A DNA stretch of 64,000 nt from Augochlora pura (lineage: Eukaryota > Arthropoda > Insecta > Hymenoptera > Halictidae): contig NC_135782.1 in the NCBI RefSeq assembly GCF_028453695.1, positions 15,246,190 through 15,310,189 of the forward strand, written 5' to 3'. Positions within the stretch are counted from its first letter, which is position 1. Each line of letters opens with the position of its first letter. This document shows positions 25,301 to 36,879 of the stretch, piece by piece. Both the position numbers and the translations under genes were made by a program. The notes beneath the pieces are model-generated. The model did no database searches and was not told where the DNA came from. It was given only the letters and a program-made list of their open reading frames with translations.

Positions 25301-25905
25301 ATACAGCGCACGGTACTTCGCGTCGCAGCTTAACGATTGCAATTTCGCAGTCTTAGCCGGCCGAGTTCAGTAGAAATTGAAGCGACGCTATTATATCGAG
25401 AGCAGAGGAGCGCGCCCGGGCCGGAGGCGCAGCTGATGCTCGAACGACGTGGAAGACGGCTTCGATTTGACTATCAAAGCAGGATAAATTGTATCGCCAG
25501 TTTCGACGTCGATCCGAAACGTCGGAAAGTTGCGACCGTGTTTGCAGATGCTCAGCAGAGAGGCCTCGAGTGTGCTTCTCGTCGAACGGAAAAAGCAATC
25601 GAACCGGCGCGGGGCGCGGCGACTTGCGACCGATCTTCAACCCTGTTCCAGAGGCAGTTTCTCGATGCGGGGGGCGGAGGGGGCCTCGTGTGGTACCTGG
25701 CCGGACGGCGGAGTTCAGCAGCTCATATTAAACCGGATTTAACGAACTCTCGTGTGGCCCAATCTGTCCAACTAGCGACGGCCTATCCCGATTAGTCACA
25801 TATTTTCTGGACCGTTGTTAGTTGTTTCACGCGGCCATGTTCGTTACAGTAACAACGCGGTACGATTTTTTATGGCTAACGAACGGAGCCCCCCCCCCCC
25901 CCCCG
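25301..25905. other. GC-rich island with C16 run
   Basis: Open in several frames: 152, 80 and 70 codons plus, 95 codons minus. A C16 run at 25889-25904 closes it. The 152-codon frame begins at ATG 25337 but shows no recognisable domain and overlaps equally open frames. Confidence 0.35.
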
Positions 25906-26760
25906 CGTGTCCTCCCACAAAAAAGAGCGTCCTAAATTTTTGGGGACCATCGAATAATCAATCACAAAAATCAGAAACAAAACACCCTTTTAACCATATA
26001 CTTACACATACCCTACTCGCTTATTTATTTTATCATCTTCTTCTTACCTGACCTAAAAATGGGAAAAAATTTGACAATACTGCTTGCGATGGTGTCTTTC
26101 GATGAAAATAATATGACATTGGCGTAGCACGTATTCTGCGAGAGATTCGCAATTTTTGGATTTTTAGATTTTTCTTTTTTGCAGCTATGATTGGTACTAG
26201 AAAAATCGCAAAAAAATTTCTGAGTTGCGTTGATCGATGGGGAATGTTGTGTGATTTTTCCAGAATTTTTGGTGATTGTCCGATGTGCAAAATGGCGGGA
26301 AAAGGACGCGGAGTAGTAATTATCCTCGCGGGCTTGTCGATGGGGTTCTAATTTAGCGCTGAGATATTTTTCTTGGTCAGCTGTCGGGCGAACGACGATT
26401 AATAAACCGCGGGGGTGGGGGTTTGCGGGGTGGTCGAGGGCGGAAAGAATGAACGGGACCGTAAATAAGTAGCGCGCGATTACGCGGGCAGCGCGCCGAT
26501 ACCCTGGCATAATTGCGACAGGAATTTCATTGTTTCGTCGCAAACAGAACGCGCGCTCTAAAATTGATAACGTCATCGAGCGGCCAACAAGGGAATAAAC
26601 TGTTTGTCGTTAGTTAAACGCGTATCAACGCCGTGCAATTAACGATCGAACAACAACCGCCGCGCTGCGAGAATTACCCGATGATTGGCCGCGACGCGCA
26701 GTGGATTAGAATCCCGGGTTCACGTGGTCGAAATCGTTTTACCGTTGTTTTAACGTTTAT
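25906..26760. other. AT-rich then GC-rich stretch, no gene supported
   Basis: AT-rich to about 26250, then CpG-rich to 26760. A 183-codon minus frame (26025-26576) runs through both. It has no family resemblance that I can see, and its composition shifts with the underlying DNA. Confidence 0.35.
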
Positions 26761-26899
26761 GTTACAACATTAAAATAATTTTAATGTTGAAGTTATTAAT
26801 GTTTTTTTTTCTAATTAATTGATATATTTTTATTGTTTTTGTATGTTTGGCTAAGTCAAGACGAATTTAACGATGCATTTCAATAAATATTTCAAGAAA

Positions 26900-27205
26900 C
26901 ACTGAACATCTTAATGACGTCCGCTTTACGTCCATTTTAGATCTGAACATTTTAGGCTGTAATATAGATGTCTCTAAGATGTCTCACTTTAATCGTTAAA
27001 GCGAAATTCAATTCGGGACGTCTTAAAAACGTCTTAAAAACGTCCATAAAATGTCTTACAACGTCCCTCAGATCTTTTTTAGTCGTTTAAAGGATATTTT
27101 AAAAGGCATTTAAAGGACGTTTCAAAGACATCTGGGTTTGTAAAACATTTCTAGAACGTTTCCAAGACGTTCACAAGACATCCACGCCTTCTTATAGAAG
27201 CCCCA
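26900..27205 (-). repeat. ACGTC-rich dispersed repeat, copy E (inverted)
   Basis: Read on the minus strand it ends with AAAATGGACGTAAAGCGGAC (the family 3' end). It has the GTCTTGGAAACG/TCTAGAA core and a TTTACAAACCCAGATGTC word corresponding to TTATAAATC plus AGATGTC of the plus-strand copies. Confidence 0.7.
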
Positions 27206-27339
27206 AATGTCTCGCAATTTACAAAGTAATCTCACAGGCACCATAAACTATATCTCAAAGCACAAATAAATTTTATCAACTAACAAAACCTAAAGTAAAA
27301 AACTTAATCTATAAAGCAACATCATCAACATTATTTCAT

Positions 27340-27800
27340 CACAAAAACATTAACAAAAGCCGCAGCAACAATTTCTTCCAGCCAATAGGACTCGGCTCAT
27401 CGTGTCTTCCATCGGCCCGCAGCCATGCGTCACCGTGAAAAACCCCATAGCCGAGATATCGTCGCGGGTTCTTGCGCGCCGGGGGTAAGTGTCCCGTGGT
27501 AATCGGAGACCCGTGGGCGGTCTACGATTTCCATGGGGTGCGATCCCGCCCCGGGTGCTTGCCGAGCCGCGTTGCCGTCCCCGTGTCCCGTGGATTCGTG
27601 TCTCGTGGATTCCCGTCGTCGCGGAGCACCGTGTACACATAACACGGCAGCGTCCGGCAAATAACCGTGCACTCGAATACACAAACAGGCATTCGATTCG
27701 TGCCGTAGATAGGGGTAGTTACAGGAATCTATTGTGCTCCGGAGAGGTCGCGACGGGCGGGCGGGAGCGGGGCGCGCTTCGACCGTGCGGGGGTGGCCAG
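27340..27800. other. GC-rich island
   Basis: CpG-rich with several overlapping frames of 110-135 codons on both strands. No motif recognised. Local imperfect repeats of CGTGTCTCGTGGATTC lie near 27585-27615. Confidence 0.35.
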
Positions 27801-28052
27801 CCACTTTCTCTCTGTCTCTCTCTGTTAGTCCCCGTCCTTCTCTCTCTGTTATTCGATTTTCTTCTTTGTTTGTATCTTTCGCTTTTTATCTTCTTCTTTG
27901 TCTTTTTGCCTTTCTTTCTTTTTCCTTCTCTCTCTCTCTCTCTCCCTCCCTCCCTCCCTCCCTCTCTCTCTCTCTCGCGCTCTTTCTCTCTCTTATTTCT
28001 CTCAGTCAGTCAGTCTGTCTGTCTGTCTGTCTGTCTGTCTTTCTCTCAGCTA

Positions 28053-28084
<32 letters not shown>

Positions 28085-28272
28085 TTCCGTCTTTGTCTTA
28101 GTCTTTATTACTGTCTTTCTCTCTTCCTGTCTTTGGCTTAGTCTTTATTACTGTCGTTTTCTCTTTCTGTCTTTGTCTTAGTCTTCCTTTCTGACGTTCT
28201 CTCAATCAGTCAGTCATTCTGTCTGTCTGTCTCTCTTTCTGTTTTTGTCTCAGTCTTTATTTCCGTCTGTCA

Positions 28273-28316
<44 letters not shown>

Positions 28317-28416
28317 ACCTGTCTTTCTCTTTGTCCATCTATCTTTATCTCAGTCTATCTGTCTCTCTCTCAGTCTATCTATCTTGCCTTCTATCACTCT
28401 GTCTTTCTCTCAATCC

Positions 28417-28455
<39 letters not shown>
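27800..28455. repeat. 650-bp CT-rich domain
   Basis: CT dinucleotides, CTGT tetramers (28012-28040), CCCT runs and a ~57-bp subrepeat containing TCTTTGTCTTAGTCTTTATT. The 230-codon and 135-codon frames crossing it are poly-S/L/F products of the repeat, not proteins. Confidence 0.9.
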
Positions 28456-28458
<3 letters not shown>

Positions 28459-29185
28459 CGTAGAGCATAGCGCCGGCTAGGGTAGGGGGCTGAAAGGGAG
28501 CAGGTGGGGGGAGGGATGGTTGGGGGGTCGAGAGTGGATGGAAAGCGCCTGGATGAATGGCGGGCGGTATTGCTGGTAGTAGTGGTGGCTTTTAGCTGGG
28601 AGCATTCAACCGCGAGGGTTAGGCCGGGGGGGTTGGGATTAACGCATCCGCACGCGGCCTGCGTGACGCTCGCAGACGACAAGGGGCGGCGGGTTGCCCT
28701 TGTATATGAGAGAGGGTAAGAGAGAGAGGGAGAGAGCGAGAGAGAAGGAGTTTCGCAAAATCGTCCATGAAATGTATTACTCGCGGTGACGTAGCCCGGC
28801 CGCAAGAGGACGGTGTTTGTTTAATTTACTTTGACGCTGGGCGACGTGCTCTCTCCGCGAGCGCCGGGCCGACCCCTTCTTGATACTTTCCGTTTCTGTC
28901 GCGATGGGTGTCCCCTTCCTCTCTCTTGCCGCGCCTCTCTGTCGTCCTTTTTGAGCCCGTGACGAATGCCGGCCGACAACGGCGAGTCGAATTGGGCGGT
29001 ATCGCCGCGGAACTTTTTCACTCGGCCGACGACGTCGGAACGTGTTTTTTTCGAGGGCGATCCCTTCTGACCCTTTCGAACCTGTCCGCTGAAATCGACG
29101 CTGATATTTTTCGAACTGCTCGGTGCGGTACTGTGATTAGGTGTCAGTTTCTATTTTTAATAATAGCCAGCTTCGACCCATGCTG
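28456..29185. other. GC-rich island
   Basis: G-rich in its first half (GGTGGGGGGAGGGATGG), then CpG-rich. Frames of 66-131 codons on both strands lack domains. Confidence 0.35.
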
Positions 29186-29199
29186 AATGAACTAGTATA

Positions 29200-29860
29200 A
29201 CCCTTATGGTAATGTCCCTTTTACGATATTTTTTTAAATTGTTAATTCTGATTAGGAAGGGGGTAGATATAATTTTAGGGGATTTTTATGTAGTCAGCTT
29301 TGAATTGAATACTTTATGTAAAATTATTTATTTGGAAATGTATTATAATTGATATTGATACTGATAGTAATATGGTACAGTTTATATTAATATTCATATT
29401 AATATGACATATTGTATAATATATTATTATTGATATAAATATAGTATATTATATATATTAGTATTGATATTAAATGGCCTATGATATATTTATATTAATA
29501 TTAATATAGCCTTATTATATACTAGTATTGACATTAATACAGTACATTAATATAGTAAATTATACATTAATATTGACATCAATACAATACATTATAAATT
29601 AGTACTGACATTAAATATAATATATTACATAAAATTACTTATTCAGAAAAATAATCCAATTAATATTAACACTATGCTTACATTAATAACAGTAATATTA
29701 ATATACTATATTATATCAATTCCTTTTATCTTCAGAAACTTCGTTTTGACCTTACATTGGAATTACATCTTACATTAAATATTGTATATAATATATAGGA
29801 TACATACTCTACATACATATCTACATCAACAACTTAATTATTAAAAAAAAAGAAAAACAT
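29200..29860. repeat. AT-rich spacer with ATATTAATATTGATAT repeats
   Basis: Words such as TTAATATTGACATTAATA and AGTATTGATATTAA recur irregularly from about 29330 to 29720. No gene. Confidence 0.5.
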
Positions 29861-29869
29861 TAAATGAGA

Positions 29870-30204
29870 AACACGAGGAGGCGTTTCGACGCCGATTGCG
29901 TGCGACGATTTGTGCGTGAACCGCGCGGTAAACCAATCCCCACGATGGAAGGAGCAGCGTGAAAAATGTGGTCGAGCGGAATCGGCGCCGCCGCCGCCGC
30001 CGCCGCAGGGTAAACGGCTCGAACGGTGTCGCGCCTCCGAGTTTCAATACGGTGTTTTATTATCGGCGGAAAAAATTCCGCGGAGCGTGGCGAGCCGAGT
30101 GCCGTGACTCTCCCTCTCTCTTTACACGGACCTGCGATTATTTACGTTACGCCGGGCGCAGGCCGGAGTCCTCCTATGGTGGTGGGTTGGCCGACAACGA
30201 GAGT

Positions 30205-30270
<66 letters not shown>

Positions 30271-30520
30271 AAGAGCTGCTCGCGTGTGGGCTTGCTATAA
30301 TAATTGCTCCCGTCAAAATCGCTGTAATTTACGAGCAATTCTAGTTCGTTCTTCCGCCGGGCGTAATTCCTCGGCCGCGCGGAAACAACGATCCGTCGCT
30401 CGACCGGAGCTGTAACCTTTGGTGGATTAAGGGTGCTCCATTGTCGTTCGTTTGTTTGTTCTTCGGGGTGAGAGAAGGGAGGGGGAAAGACAATGGTTTG
30501 TTACGGGACCTATAGAGTTG
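29870..30520. other. GC-rich island with (GCC)n and (GA)n
   Basis: A CGCCGCCGCC triplet run near 29987-30006, and GA repeats at 30199-30271 interrupted once by CAGA. Frames of 65-129 codons are dominated by these repeats. Confidence 0.5.
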
Positions 30521-30589
30521 TCAGTAGATTACTGATTTTTAGTATTTTTGATGAGAATGAATTGGTGATATGTAGTAAAGACATAAACG

Positions 30590-30870
30590 CGTGCAAAAAT
30601 TATGAAAAAAATGTGATGCATCAGGGTAGCTCAGGTGCATTTTTGGGAATTTTTTATAATTTTTAAGTAAATTATTCTAGCTGTCAAAAATCTTCAAAGA
30701 TGGCAGATTTCTTATAGATGTAGAAATCAAGCACCTTCTATATTTTTATAAAAATTATATATTAATATATTCAAAAGCGAGCAAAAATTATGGAAAAAAT
30801 GTGATGCATTAAGGTAACTGAAGTGCATATCTAAGAATTTTTGAAGATTTTTAGGTCATTAATTCTATCG
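30590..30870 (+). repeat. ~190-bp repeat family, dimer 1
   Basis: Two units, at about 30594 and 30784, begin AAAAATTATGRAAAAAATGTG. They continue through AGGGTAGCTCAGGTGCA (diverged in unit 2) and a GGGAATTTTTT/AAGAATTTTTG word. A second dimer lies at 32645-32945. TAGCTCAGGTG looks like a Pol III A-box, but no B-box was found. Confidence 0.8.
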
Positions 30871-30879
30871 GTTTCGACT

Positions 30880-31130
30880 GGTCATTCAACTGTAGGGGGG
30901 CTGCGGGAAATAGCTGACGGACGCGTGCGACCAATCGGGTATATGCATCTGCTAAGCCCGGAACACGTGACCCAGTTCGGTCTTTTGTTACACGAATCCT
31001 AGGTATTAATAGGGAGTTCTTTTGACGGGATAGAGGCGACGTGGCGAGGTGGTAACCTCCGTCAATCAACGTCAGTTAAGTCGGGCTCGTCTTGGATGGT
31101 TATAATAGGAACAGGGATGCATTTGGAATA
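30880..31130. other. Short GC-rich patch
   Basis: Contains a 72-codon minus frame without motif. Nothing else recognised. Confidence 0.3.
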
Positions 31131-31259
31131 AAAAGGGGAAATTAAAAGGCGAAAGAGTGGGGGGAAATTGGGTATTCTTGGGTTATATTCGTGATGACAA
31201 AGATTATTTTTAAATGGCAAGTTAAATTTTTTAAGGCGACGAAAATATCGTTATCGTTA

Positions 31260-32010
31260 ATTTATTGTTAAATATTTTACAACCCCTTTGAGAGAGCAAG
31301 GGTGTATTGAAAATAATTTATTTGTTCTTAATAATGTTTATTAAAGAAATAATTTCTTGGCAAACAGAAGCTAAAGGCATTAGTATAGTTACAGCAAACA
31401 GTCTCAAACATTTTGCAACCCTTTGAAATTGTGCGATGGTGTAAAAATAAATAGAATTGAAGTTGCATTGATTCTGCAACCCTTTCGATCAGAAAACCCA
31501 TGTTAAAATCAACATAATTGCTAAAACATTGCTATAATCACTGCAAACATTCTCAAACATTCAAAAGCATTGTCAAATTGTAAATCCGTATAAAAATCAA
31601 CAGACTTGTACCTAATAATAATTGTATAAAAAATAATCTCTTGGCAAAATTATGTCAGAAATGACGCCATAATTAGCGCAAACATTCTCAAACAAACCAT
31701 TATACTTTTAAGTTGCAGTTAAATATTAAAATCAAAAGACTTGTGCCTAACTCTCTCTAGTAAAAAAAATCTCGTGGCATAAACGAGGTAAAAACGTCGC
31801 CATGATTAGTACAAACATTTTCAAATACTCTACAACATTATCAAACTATAACTGCATATTAAAATTAACAATCTTATACATAAAAATATCTGCTCAAAAA
31901 TTAATCTCATTGCAAAAATAATCTAAAAGCACTGTCATGATCAGTTCAAACATTCTCAAACATTCTTCAACCCTTTCAAACAGCCGACGTATATTAAAAT
32001 TCAAAAATCA
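31260..32010. repeat. ~135-147-bp degenerate tandem repeat
   Basis: The phrase GCAAACATTCTCAAACATT recurs near 31395, 31542, 31678, 31812 and 31946 (spacings 147, 136, 134, 134). It is followed by TGCAACCCTTTCAAA and by TATTAAAATCAACA in each unit. Confidence 0.8.
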
Positions 32011-32069
32011 TTCTAAATACTTTTTCCTATAGAAATTCGACCTATATTATATTATTTTAATTATCGTCA

Positions 32070-32640
32070 TCAGATATTTAGCCGAATTCGAACGGTCTGG
32101 TAGGGAAGACAAAGCCCGATTTCGCATTCGCGACGGGCGAACGCCTCTTAATTTGCAGCGGCGTCGGTCGGAAGCCCGGGCGACGGTTATCCGGGACGGG
32201 CGCTGTGACAGTGATCTCTCGGTTAATACATCAGAACGATCTATGTAAATGGGAAACGTCCGGCGCGCGAGCTCGCGTTCTCCGCCATTATGCAGCTATC
32301 GGACGCGAGTAAATCGCTCCGAAAATATTAAGTCCGCTGCAGCAGTGGCGGAGCGAAATCGTCCGACAAATTTCCTCGGGGCATCACACGGCCTGGGCAG
32401 ACAATCGATTCTTCGCGATCGATCCAGACTTCTGTTTGTATTGCCGGATGGATGGACTGGAAGGCGCGCAACTCTTTCGCCAATTAGTCGGCCGATTGTA
32501 ATTCCCGGATTAATGCGCGAGCAGCGCGGCAATCTCCGCGTTTAAACGACAATGCGATCAGCCAATTAGTCGCGCCTGCTGCAGGTTACATCGATTACTC
32601 GGACCGTTCTCGACGGGCTTCAGCTCTCTAATTCATTTTT
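32070..32640. other. GC-rich island, possible regulatory DNA
   Basis: Unique-looking, CpG-rich, with repeated ATTA/TAAT words in GC context (CCAATTAGTCGGCC, CCAATTAGTCGCGCC, CCGGATTAATGCGCG). Frames of 98 and 78 codons on opposite strands overlap. A cis-regulatory role is inference only. Confidence 0.35.
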
Positions 32641-32644
32641 ACGC

Positions 32645-32945
32645 TAACACAAAATTATGAAAAAAATGTCACCTATCAAGGTAGCTCAGGTGCATTTCTG
32701 GGAATTTTTTACGATTTTTACGTCAACAATTCTAGCTGTAAAAAATCTTTAAAAATGACAGATTTCTTATACACCTAGAAATTAAGCACTTTCTATATTT
32801 TTATAGTAGTGATATATTATTATAATTAAACGCGTGCAAGAATTATGAAAAAAATGTGGCACATCAAGGTAGCTCAGATGTATTTCTGAGAGTTTTCTCC
32901 GATTTTTAAGTCAACAATCGCAGCCATAAAAAATCATACCAAGTG
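32645..32945 (+). repeat. ~190-bp repeat family, dimer 2
   Basis: Same family as 30590-30870. Units begin near 32652 and 32839 with AAAATTATGAAAAAAATGT, then AAGGTAGCTCAGGTGCAT, and end with TAAGTCAACAATCGCAGCC-like words. Confidence 0.8.
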
Positions 32946-32949
32946 AAGT

Positions 32950-33460
32950 ATCTCCGAAAATTGCATTTTCCGAACATATTGCCGCGATAGCGTCGCCAGA
33001 TATTTTTCCAGATTTTCCGACGCTCGAAGCGTCGAGACACAACACCCGCGAAACAACAGATAAAAGCACGACGTACCGACGGTGGCCTCGTCGACGGGCA
33101 TTTGCGTCTCGCAGCGTTCCATCGGCTGTAAACGGCCGGGTTTCCCGCCAAAACTATCTTGTCTGCGGCTGATTGTCTATCGCGGACGAATATTGTTCAC
33201 CTGGAAGCGTTCTAATGCGGCAGCCACGCGCCTCGGTGCATTCGCGAGCGTCGCACGTTTTCTCGATGAAGAGAACCTCTCTCCGTGTTCCTCGATATTC
33301 CGCGGGGGTGCGAACCCGGGCCAGACACAATTCCGTGTGTTTCCGTCGTGTTCCCAGCGTGGAAACGAATTCCGCGCGTATCGAAATATCGGCTGAACAA
33401 AATTTCGCAGACAATCGCGAAATTATTGAATCGTTCCGCGCGCACAGTTGATCGACGGCC
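32950..33460. other. GC-rich island
   Basis: Up to three overlapping frames of 81-140 codons per strand, none recognised. It passes directly into a pyrimidine tract. Confidence 0.35.
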
Positions 33461-33464
33461 TCTC

Positions 33465-34445
33465 CCTCTACCTCTCTCCCTCTCTTTTTCCGACTTTTCT
33501 CTCCCTCGGCGACGCGTTTCGACGCAAGTATTTACCCTCTCCGAACGAGATGCACTCGGGATTCTTTGGAGACCTGTGCGCGCCATGTGCAATCCCCCTT
33601 CTTTTTTCCCTCTCTCGTTCTATATAGATTTCTCTCTTTTTATCAGCCTCTATATATTTTACTTTCTCTATTTTTCTGGTACTCTCGCTTTCTTCCTTTT
33701 TTACTGAAAAAACTTATGTTCTTTTATCCTGGATTTCTCTCTTTCCCACTCTATTTTTCGCTTTTTTTTCTCCTTCCATTTCTCTAATTTTTCTATTTTT
33801 CCCTTGCTCTATTTCTCTATTTTTCTTTCGCTCTATTTCTCTAATTTTCTATTTTATTCACGCTCTATTTCGCTAATTCTCTATTTTTCTATTTTTCTCT
33901 TGCTCTATTTCTCTATTTTTCTAATTTTCTACTTTTTTCTTGCTCTATTTCTCTATTTTTCTAATTTTCTACTTTTTTCATGCTCTATTTCTCTATTTTT
34001 CTATTTTTCTTTCGCTCTATTTCTCTAATTTTGTAATTTTCCCTTCCTCTATTTTTCTAATTTTCTTTCCTTCTATTTTTCTGATTTTATATTTTTCTAA
34101 TTTTATATTTTTCTCTTTTTCCCTCCTTCTATTTCTCTAATTTTCTATTTTTCTCTTCTTCTTCCTCCTTCTCCTTTCCTCCCTCTCTCTATTTTTCTGA
34201 TATCCACTCTCCTCTCCTCGTGCACTTTCTCCTTTTCTCTTAATACCTACCCTTGCATTCTTTCATTCTAGATATCTTTCTCCCTCTTGCTCCCTCCATC
34301 TTGCTCCCACCCTCTTTCACCCTTCCTCTTTCTCTCTTAGCTTCTCTTATACCACTTTACATTTCTCCCTCTCTCTCTCTCTCTCTCTCTTTCTCTCTAT
34401 CCCCCTGTGTCACTCTCTCTTTCTCTCGCTCTCTTTCGCTCCGCT
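33465..34445. repeat. 980-bp pyrimidine-rich domain with CTATTTTTCT repeats
   Basis: From about 33630 to 34200 the phrases CTCTATTTCTCTATTTTTCT and AATTTTCTACTTTTTTC repeat with 39-57-bp spacing. A (CT)n tract follows at 34367-34398. The F/L/S/Y-rich frames of 66-157 codons are translations of this repeat. Confidence 0.9.
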
Positions 34446-34479
34446 CCCTATGCCATATTTTCTCGCTTTTTCGTTTCAC

Positions 34480-34915
34480 CCCTTTTGCTCACGGTCCCGC
34501 ACTTCCTCCCCTTTTTCAACGACTCGTCGTCGTCCCGCCGCCTACGTGCCTTATTAAAACGTTCTTGAGCGTGGCTCGCGTTACACGGCAAGTGCCCTTG
34601 TCACTTGCACCGACTTCATTCTTCCGGCACGATTACTTTTGGATATTCAATTTTTGGGTCGGGGGGGGGGGGGCGGGCAGCACGCCGCGCCGGATTGTTA
34701 TCATTAACACTAACGATGGCAATTAGAACGCGGCATCATGATACAGTCCACCGCCCGCCACCCTCGCACCGTAGAAAATTGTACGTACAAGATAAAAGTC
34801 GCTGGAATTTTTGTGAAAAGAACTCTAACTTATCGACAGAGGAGATCGCGACACCTCTGTTGTCATTATGTATTTAATTCTGAAGAAAGCAAGGTAATGG
34901 GACCTTCTTCCACGT
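34480..34915. other. GC-rich patch with G13 run
   Basis: A G13 run at 34661-34673 is followed by CGGGC. The short frames show no family. Confidence 0.4.
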
Positions 34916-34919
34916 GCTT

Positions 34920-35095
34920 GTTTTATTCTGTACGGTGGCGCGCATGTTCTTGGTAGTTTACCAATTGGGGCGCGTGGGCGGAGCTAAGATGGCCGGGGGC
35001 GTGGCGTTGGAAAATTGCATTTTCGCAAAGGAAAAAGTTGCTTCGAATAATCTGAGGAACCTCTCATTTGCAGGAAAAAGTATAATTTCTGATTA
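34920..35095 (+). repeat. Fold-back repeat family, second partial copy
   Basis: Contains CAATTGGGGCGCGTGGGCGG, which resembles the reverse of the loop of the 58-kb element. It is followed by TTTTCGCAAAGGAAAAAGTT and CTGAGGAACCTCTC, matching its arm. Confidence 0.6.
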
Positions 35096-35099
35096 ATAG

Positions 35100-35600
35100 T
35101 GATTTTAGATTTGTCTAACCTGTGTAAGCTTTCTATTATGATACAACAGTGTTATAGTCGACACTTTTAGGTCTTAATATTGCAAGGAAATTTGTTTTGA
35201 AAATTATTAGTTTATGTTCTGGTAGAGTAATTTTTAATTTGCAATACTATATTGTTTTCTAAATCTAATTATTGTTGTTTATCTTACTGTACGACGTATT
35301 TATGGCTCAACATCTTTTAGTATCAACTGTAAATATAACCTAAAATATAATTCACATAAAAATTCTTCCATTTACGATCTTTTAAAATAGTTTCTCCTGT
35401 TTATCAGCATATTTCATCACTTTACACACCTGTCACTTATCTCTTAATATCAAAAACGTGGATTAGTAAGGTTTTGTTGCAAAACTATAAAAAGAAAATT
35501 TTTTATAATAAAATGGCCTTTAACAACAGACTTTTTAGAACTCTAAAAACATTTAACACTAAAGACGCACATATCAATATGAATTCGAAGGTAAAAAGGG
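35100..35600. other. AT-rich spacer, no gene supported
   Basis: Ordinary AT-rich DNA. A 92-codon frame at 35474-35752 spans its end and the next island but carries no recognisable domain or splice context that I can defend. Confidence 0.35.
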
Positions 35601-36305
35601 CCGGGGTACACCGTGGAGCACTAACTTCCAGAGAGTTCATTAAGACCCCGGTCTTTGAAGGTCACTTAGTTCACGTAAATCCAAGAAAGTTCGGGATTAT
35701 TCAATCCAGGGCGGGAGAACCGGCACAATGGTGTGCAATTAAAGGGTACTAAGTCGCGAAAACGTAAACGGTGTCCCGGGTAAGTTCAACATCCACTGCT
35801 ACCAGAGAGAGAAGGAGAGAGAGAGAGAGAGTTTCGTATCTCCGCGTGGGGGGTTGTCGCGTCACGGCTTCGATTTAATCCTTTCTTCTTCCGATACGGC
35901 CGTTCGATACGGCGCGTAACTTTTCCGGACGTTTATATCTCGGAAACTTCTCTACTACCCCCGTATTTAGTTATCCCGCCCCACGCGGAGGGATTTGCTT
36001 ACTTACGAGTACCCCCCCCCCCCCTCCCCACCGATAACAGTGCCGCCAGAAAATATGTGCAAACTATTCCGATAATTCCGATGCCCCCCTCCACTGTCCC
36101 AAGTTTACCGGCGAAGAAACGACGGAAGTTCCGTATAGGCCTTGGGCACTTTTCTTTTCCGTACCCGCCTAACCCCGAACCCTCGTTTCGACGTTCCCGG
36201 CCAACCCTCGCGCGACACCGCTCGGACCATTTTTATCAGCCCCCGGGACATCCACGATGGTTTCGCCGTTCAATACTCGAAGTCATGGGCTATTCTAGCT
36301 TTAAC
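35600..36305. other. GC-rich island with GA and C13 runs
   Basis: GA run at 35804-35831 and C13 run at 36012-36024. The 97-codon frame at 36057-36350 is proline-rich and unrecognised. Confidence 0.4.
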
Positions 36306-36310
36306 TCCGA

Positions 36311-36656
36311 TTGCACGGTATATTTTCATTTTTCACGGGTAGAATTGTAGACTTAAAAAACTGAGAAAATTCTGAGAACTAGCCCTTGATAGCCACTATA
36401 CGTCAGAATTTTTTCAAAATTTATGCAAGAGTTTAACTCTTTCGGTACGAGCACTTTGTCCGTCATTGTTGCTGTACGAAGCGTTGCACGGAACAATTTT
36501 ATTTTTCACGGGCAGGATCGTTGACTTAAAAAACTGAGAAAATTCTGAGTACTACCCCTTGATATTTCCTATATGTCAGAATTTTTTCAATATTTACGCA
36601 AGTGTTTAACCCTTCCGGTCCAAGCACTTTGTCCGCCACTTTTACTGTACCAATCG
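36311..36656 (+). repeat. 173-bp tandem duplication
   Basis: Two adjacent copies. TTGCACGG at 36311 and 36484 and TTTCACGGG at 36331 and 36504 are each 173 bp apart. Each copy holds ACTTAAAAAACTGAGAAAA, CAGAATTTTTTCAA and TTTAACYCTTYCGGT. Differences are scattered, so the duplication is not very recent. Confidence 0.9.
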
Positions 36657-36738
36657 TTGAAAATTCGCACACAGCGAGTTCTCCCTTGTTTAAAGATTTT
36701 TCTAAGCGTTAAATAAACACAGTGCTTGATAAAAAGCT
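36603..36738 (+). repeat. AACCCTTTCGG dispersed repeat, plus copy
   Basis: Order of words: TTTAACCCTTCCGGTCCAAG, CACTTTGTCCGCC, TTTCTAAGCGTTAAATAAAC, ACAGTGCTTGATAAAA. The same words occur in reverse complement at 39412-39512. Confidence 0.75.
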
Positions 36739-36795
36739 GGGAAATAAATGCGTCGCGATTTACAGGCCGTTTGTCGGCACAGCAAAAGAGAGACA

Positions 36796-36800
<5 letters not shown>

Positions 36801-36832
<32 letters not shown>
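36801..36832. repeat. (GA)n microsatellite
   Basis: GA run at the edge of a GC island. It extends as GA-rich DNA to about 36905 and causes the R/E-rich frames seen there. Confidence 0.9.
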
Positions 36833-36836
<4 letters not shown>

Positions 36837-36879
36837 AGAGATAAAGAGAAAGCGACAAAAAAGGAGACGGGAAGCGAGA

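Noticed and set aside
25337..25795. 152-codon plus frame in a GC island
   Set aside because: Overlapping frames on both strands are open as well, and no family motif is visible. It could be an exon, but nothing beyond openness supports it.
26025..26576. 183-codon minus frame
   Set aside because: No recognisable domain. Amino acid content tracks the AT-rich then GC-rich DNA beneath it, and there is no supporting splice or promoter context.
27489..28181. 230-codon plus frame
   Set aside because: Most of it is poly-S/L/V/F from the CT-rich domain, and the N-terminal part lies in a GC island with several competing frames.
30624..30640. tRNA or tRNA-derived SINE start (GGTAGCTCAGGTGCA)
   Set aside because: No B-box (GGTTCGA-type) at the right distance and no cloverleaf. 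Kept only as a note on the repeat family.
34253..34726. 157-codon plus frame after the pyrimidine domain
   Set aside because: Its start is the CT repeat translated as S/L/P and its end crosses a G13 run.
35474..35752. 92-codon frame that at first looked protein-like
   Set aside because: No conserved motif could be identified and it crosses a sharp composition boundary.
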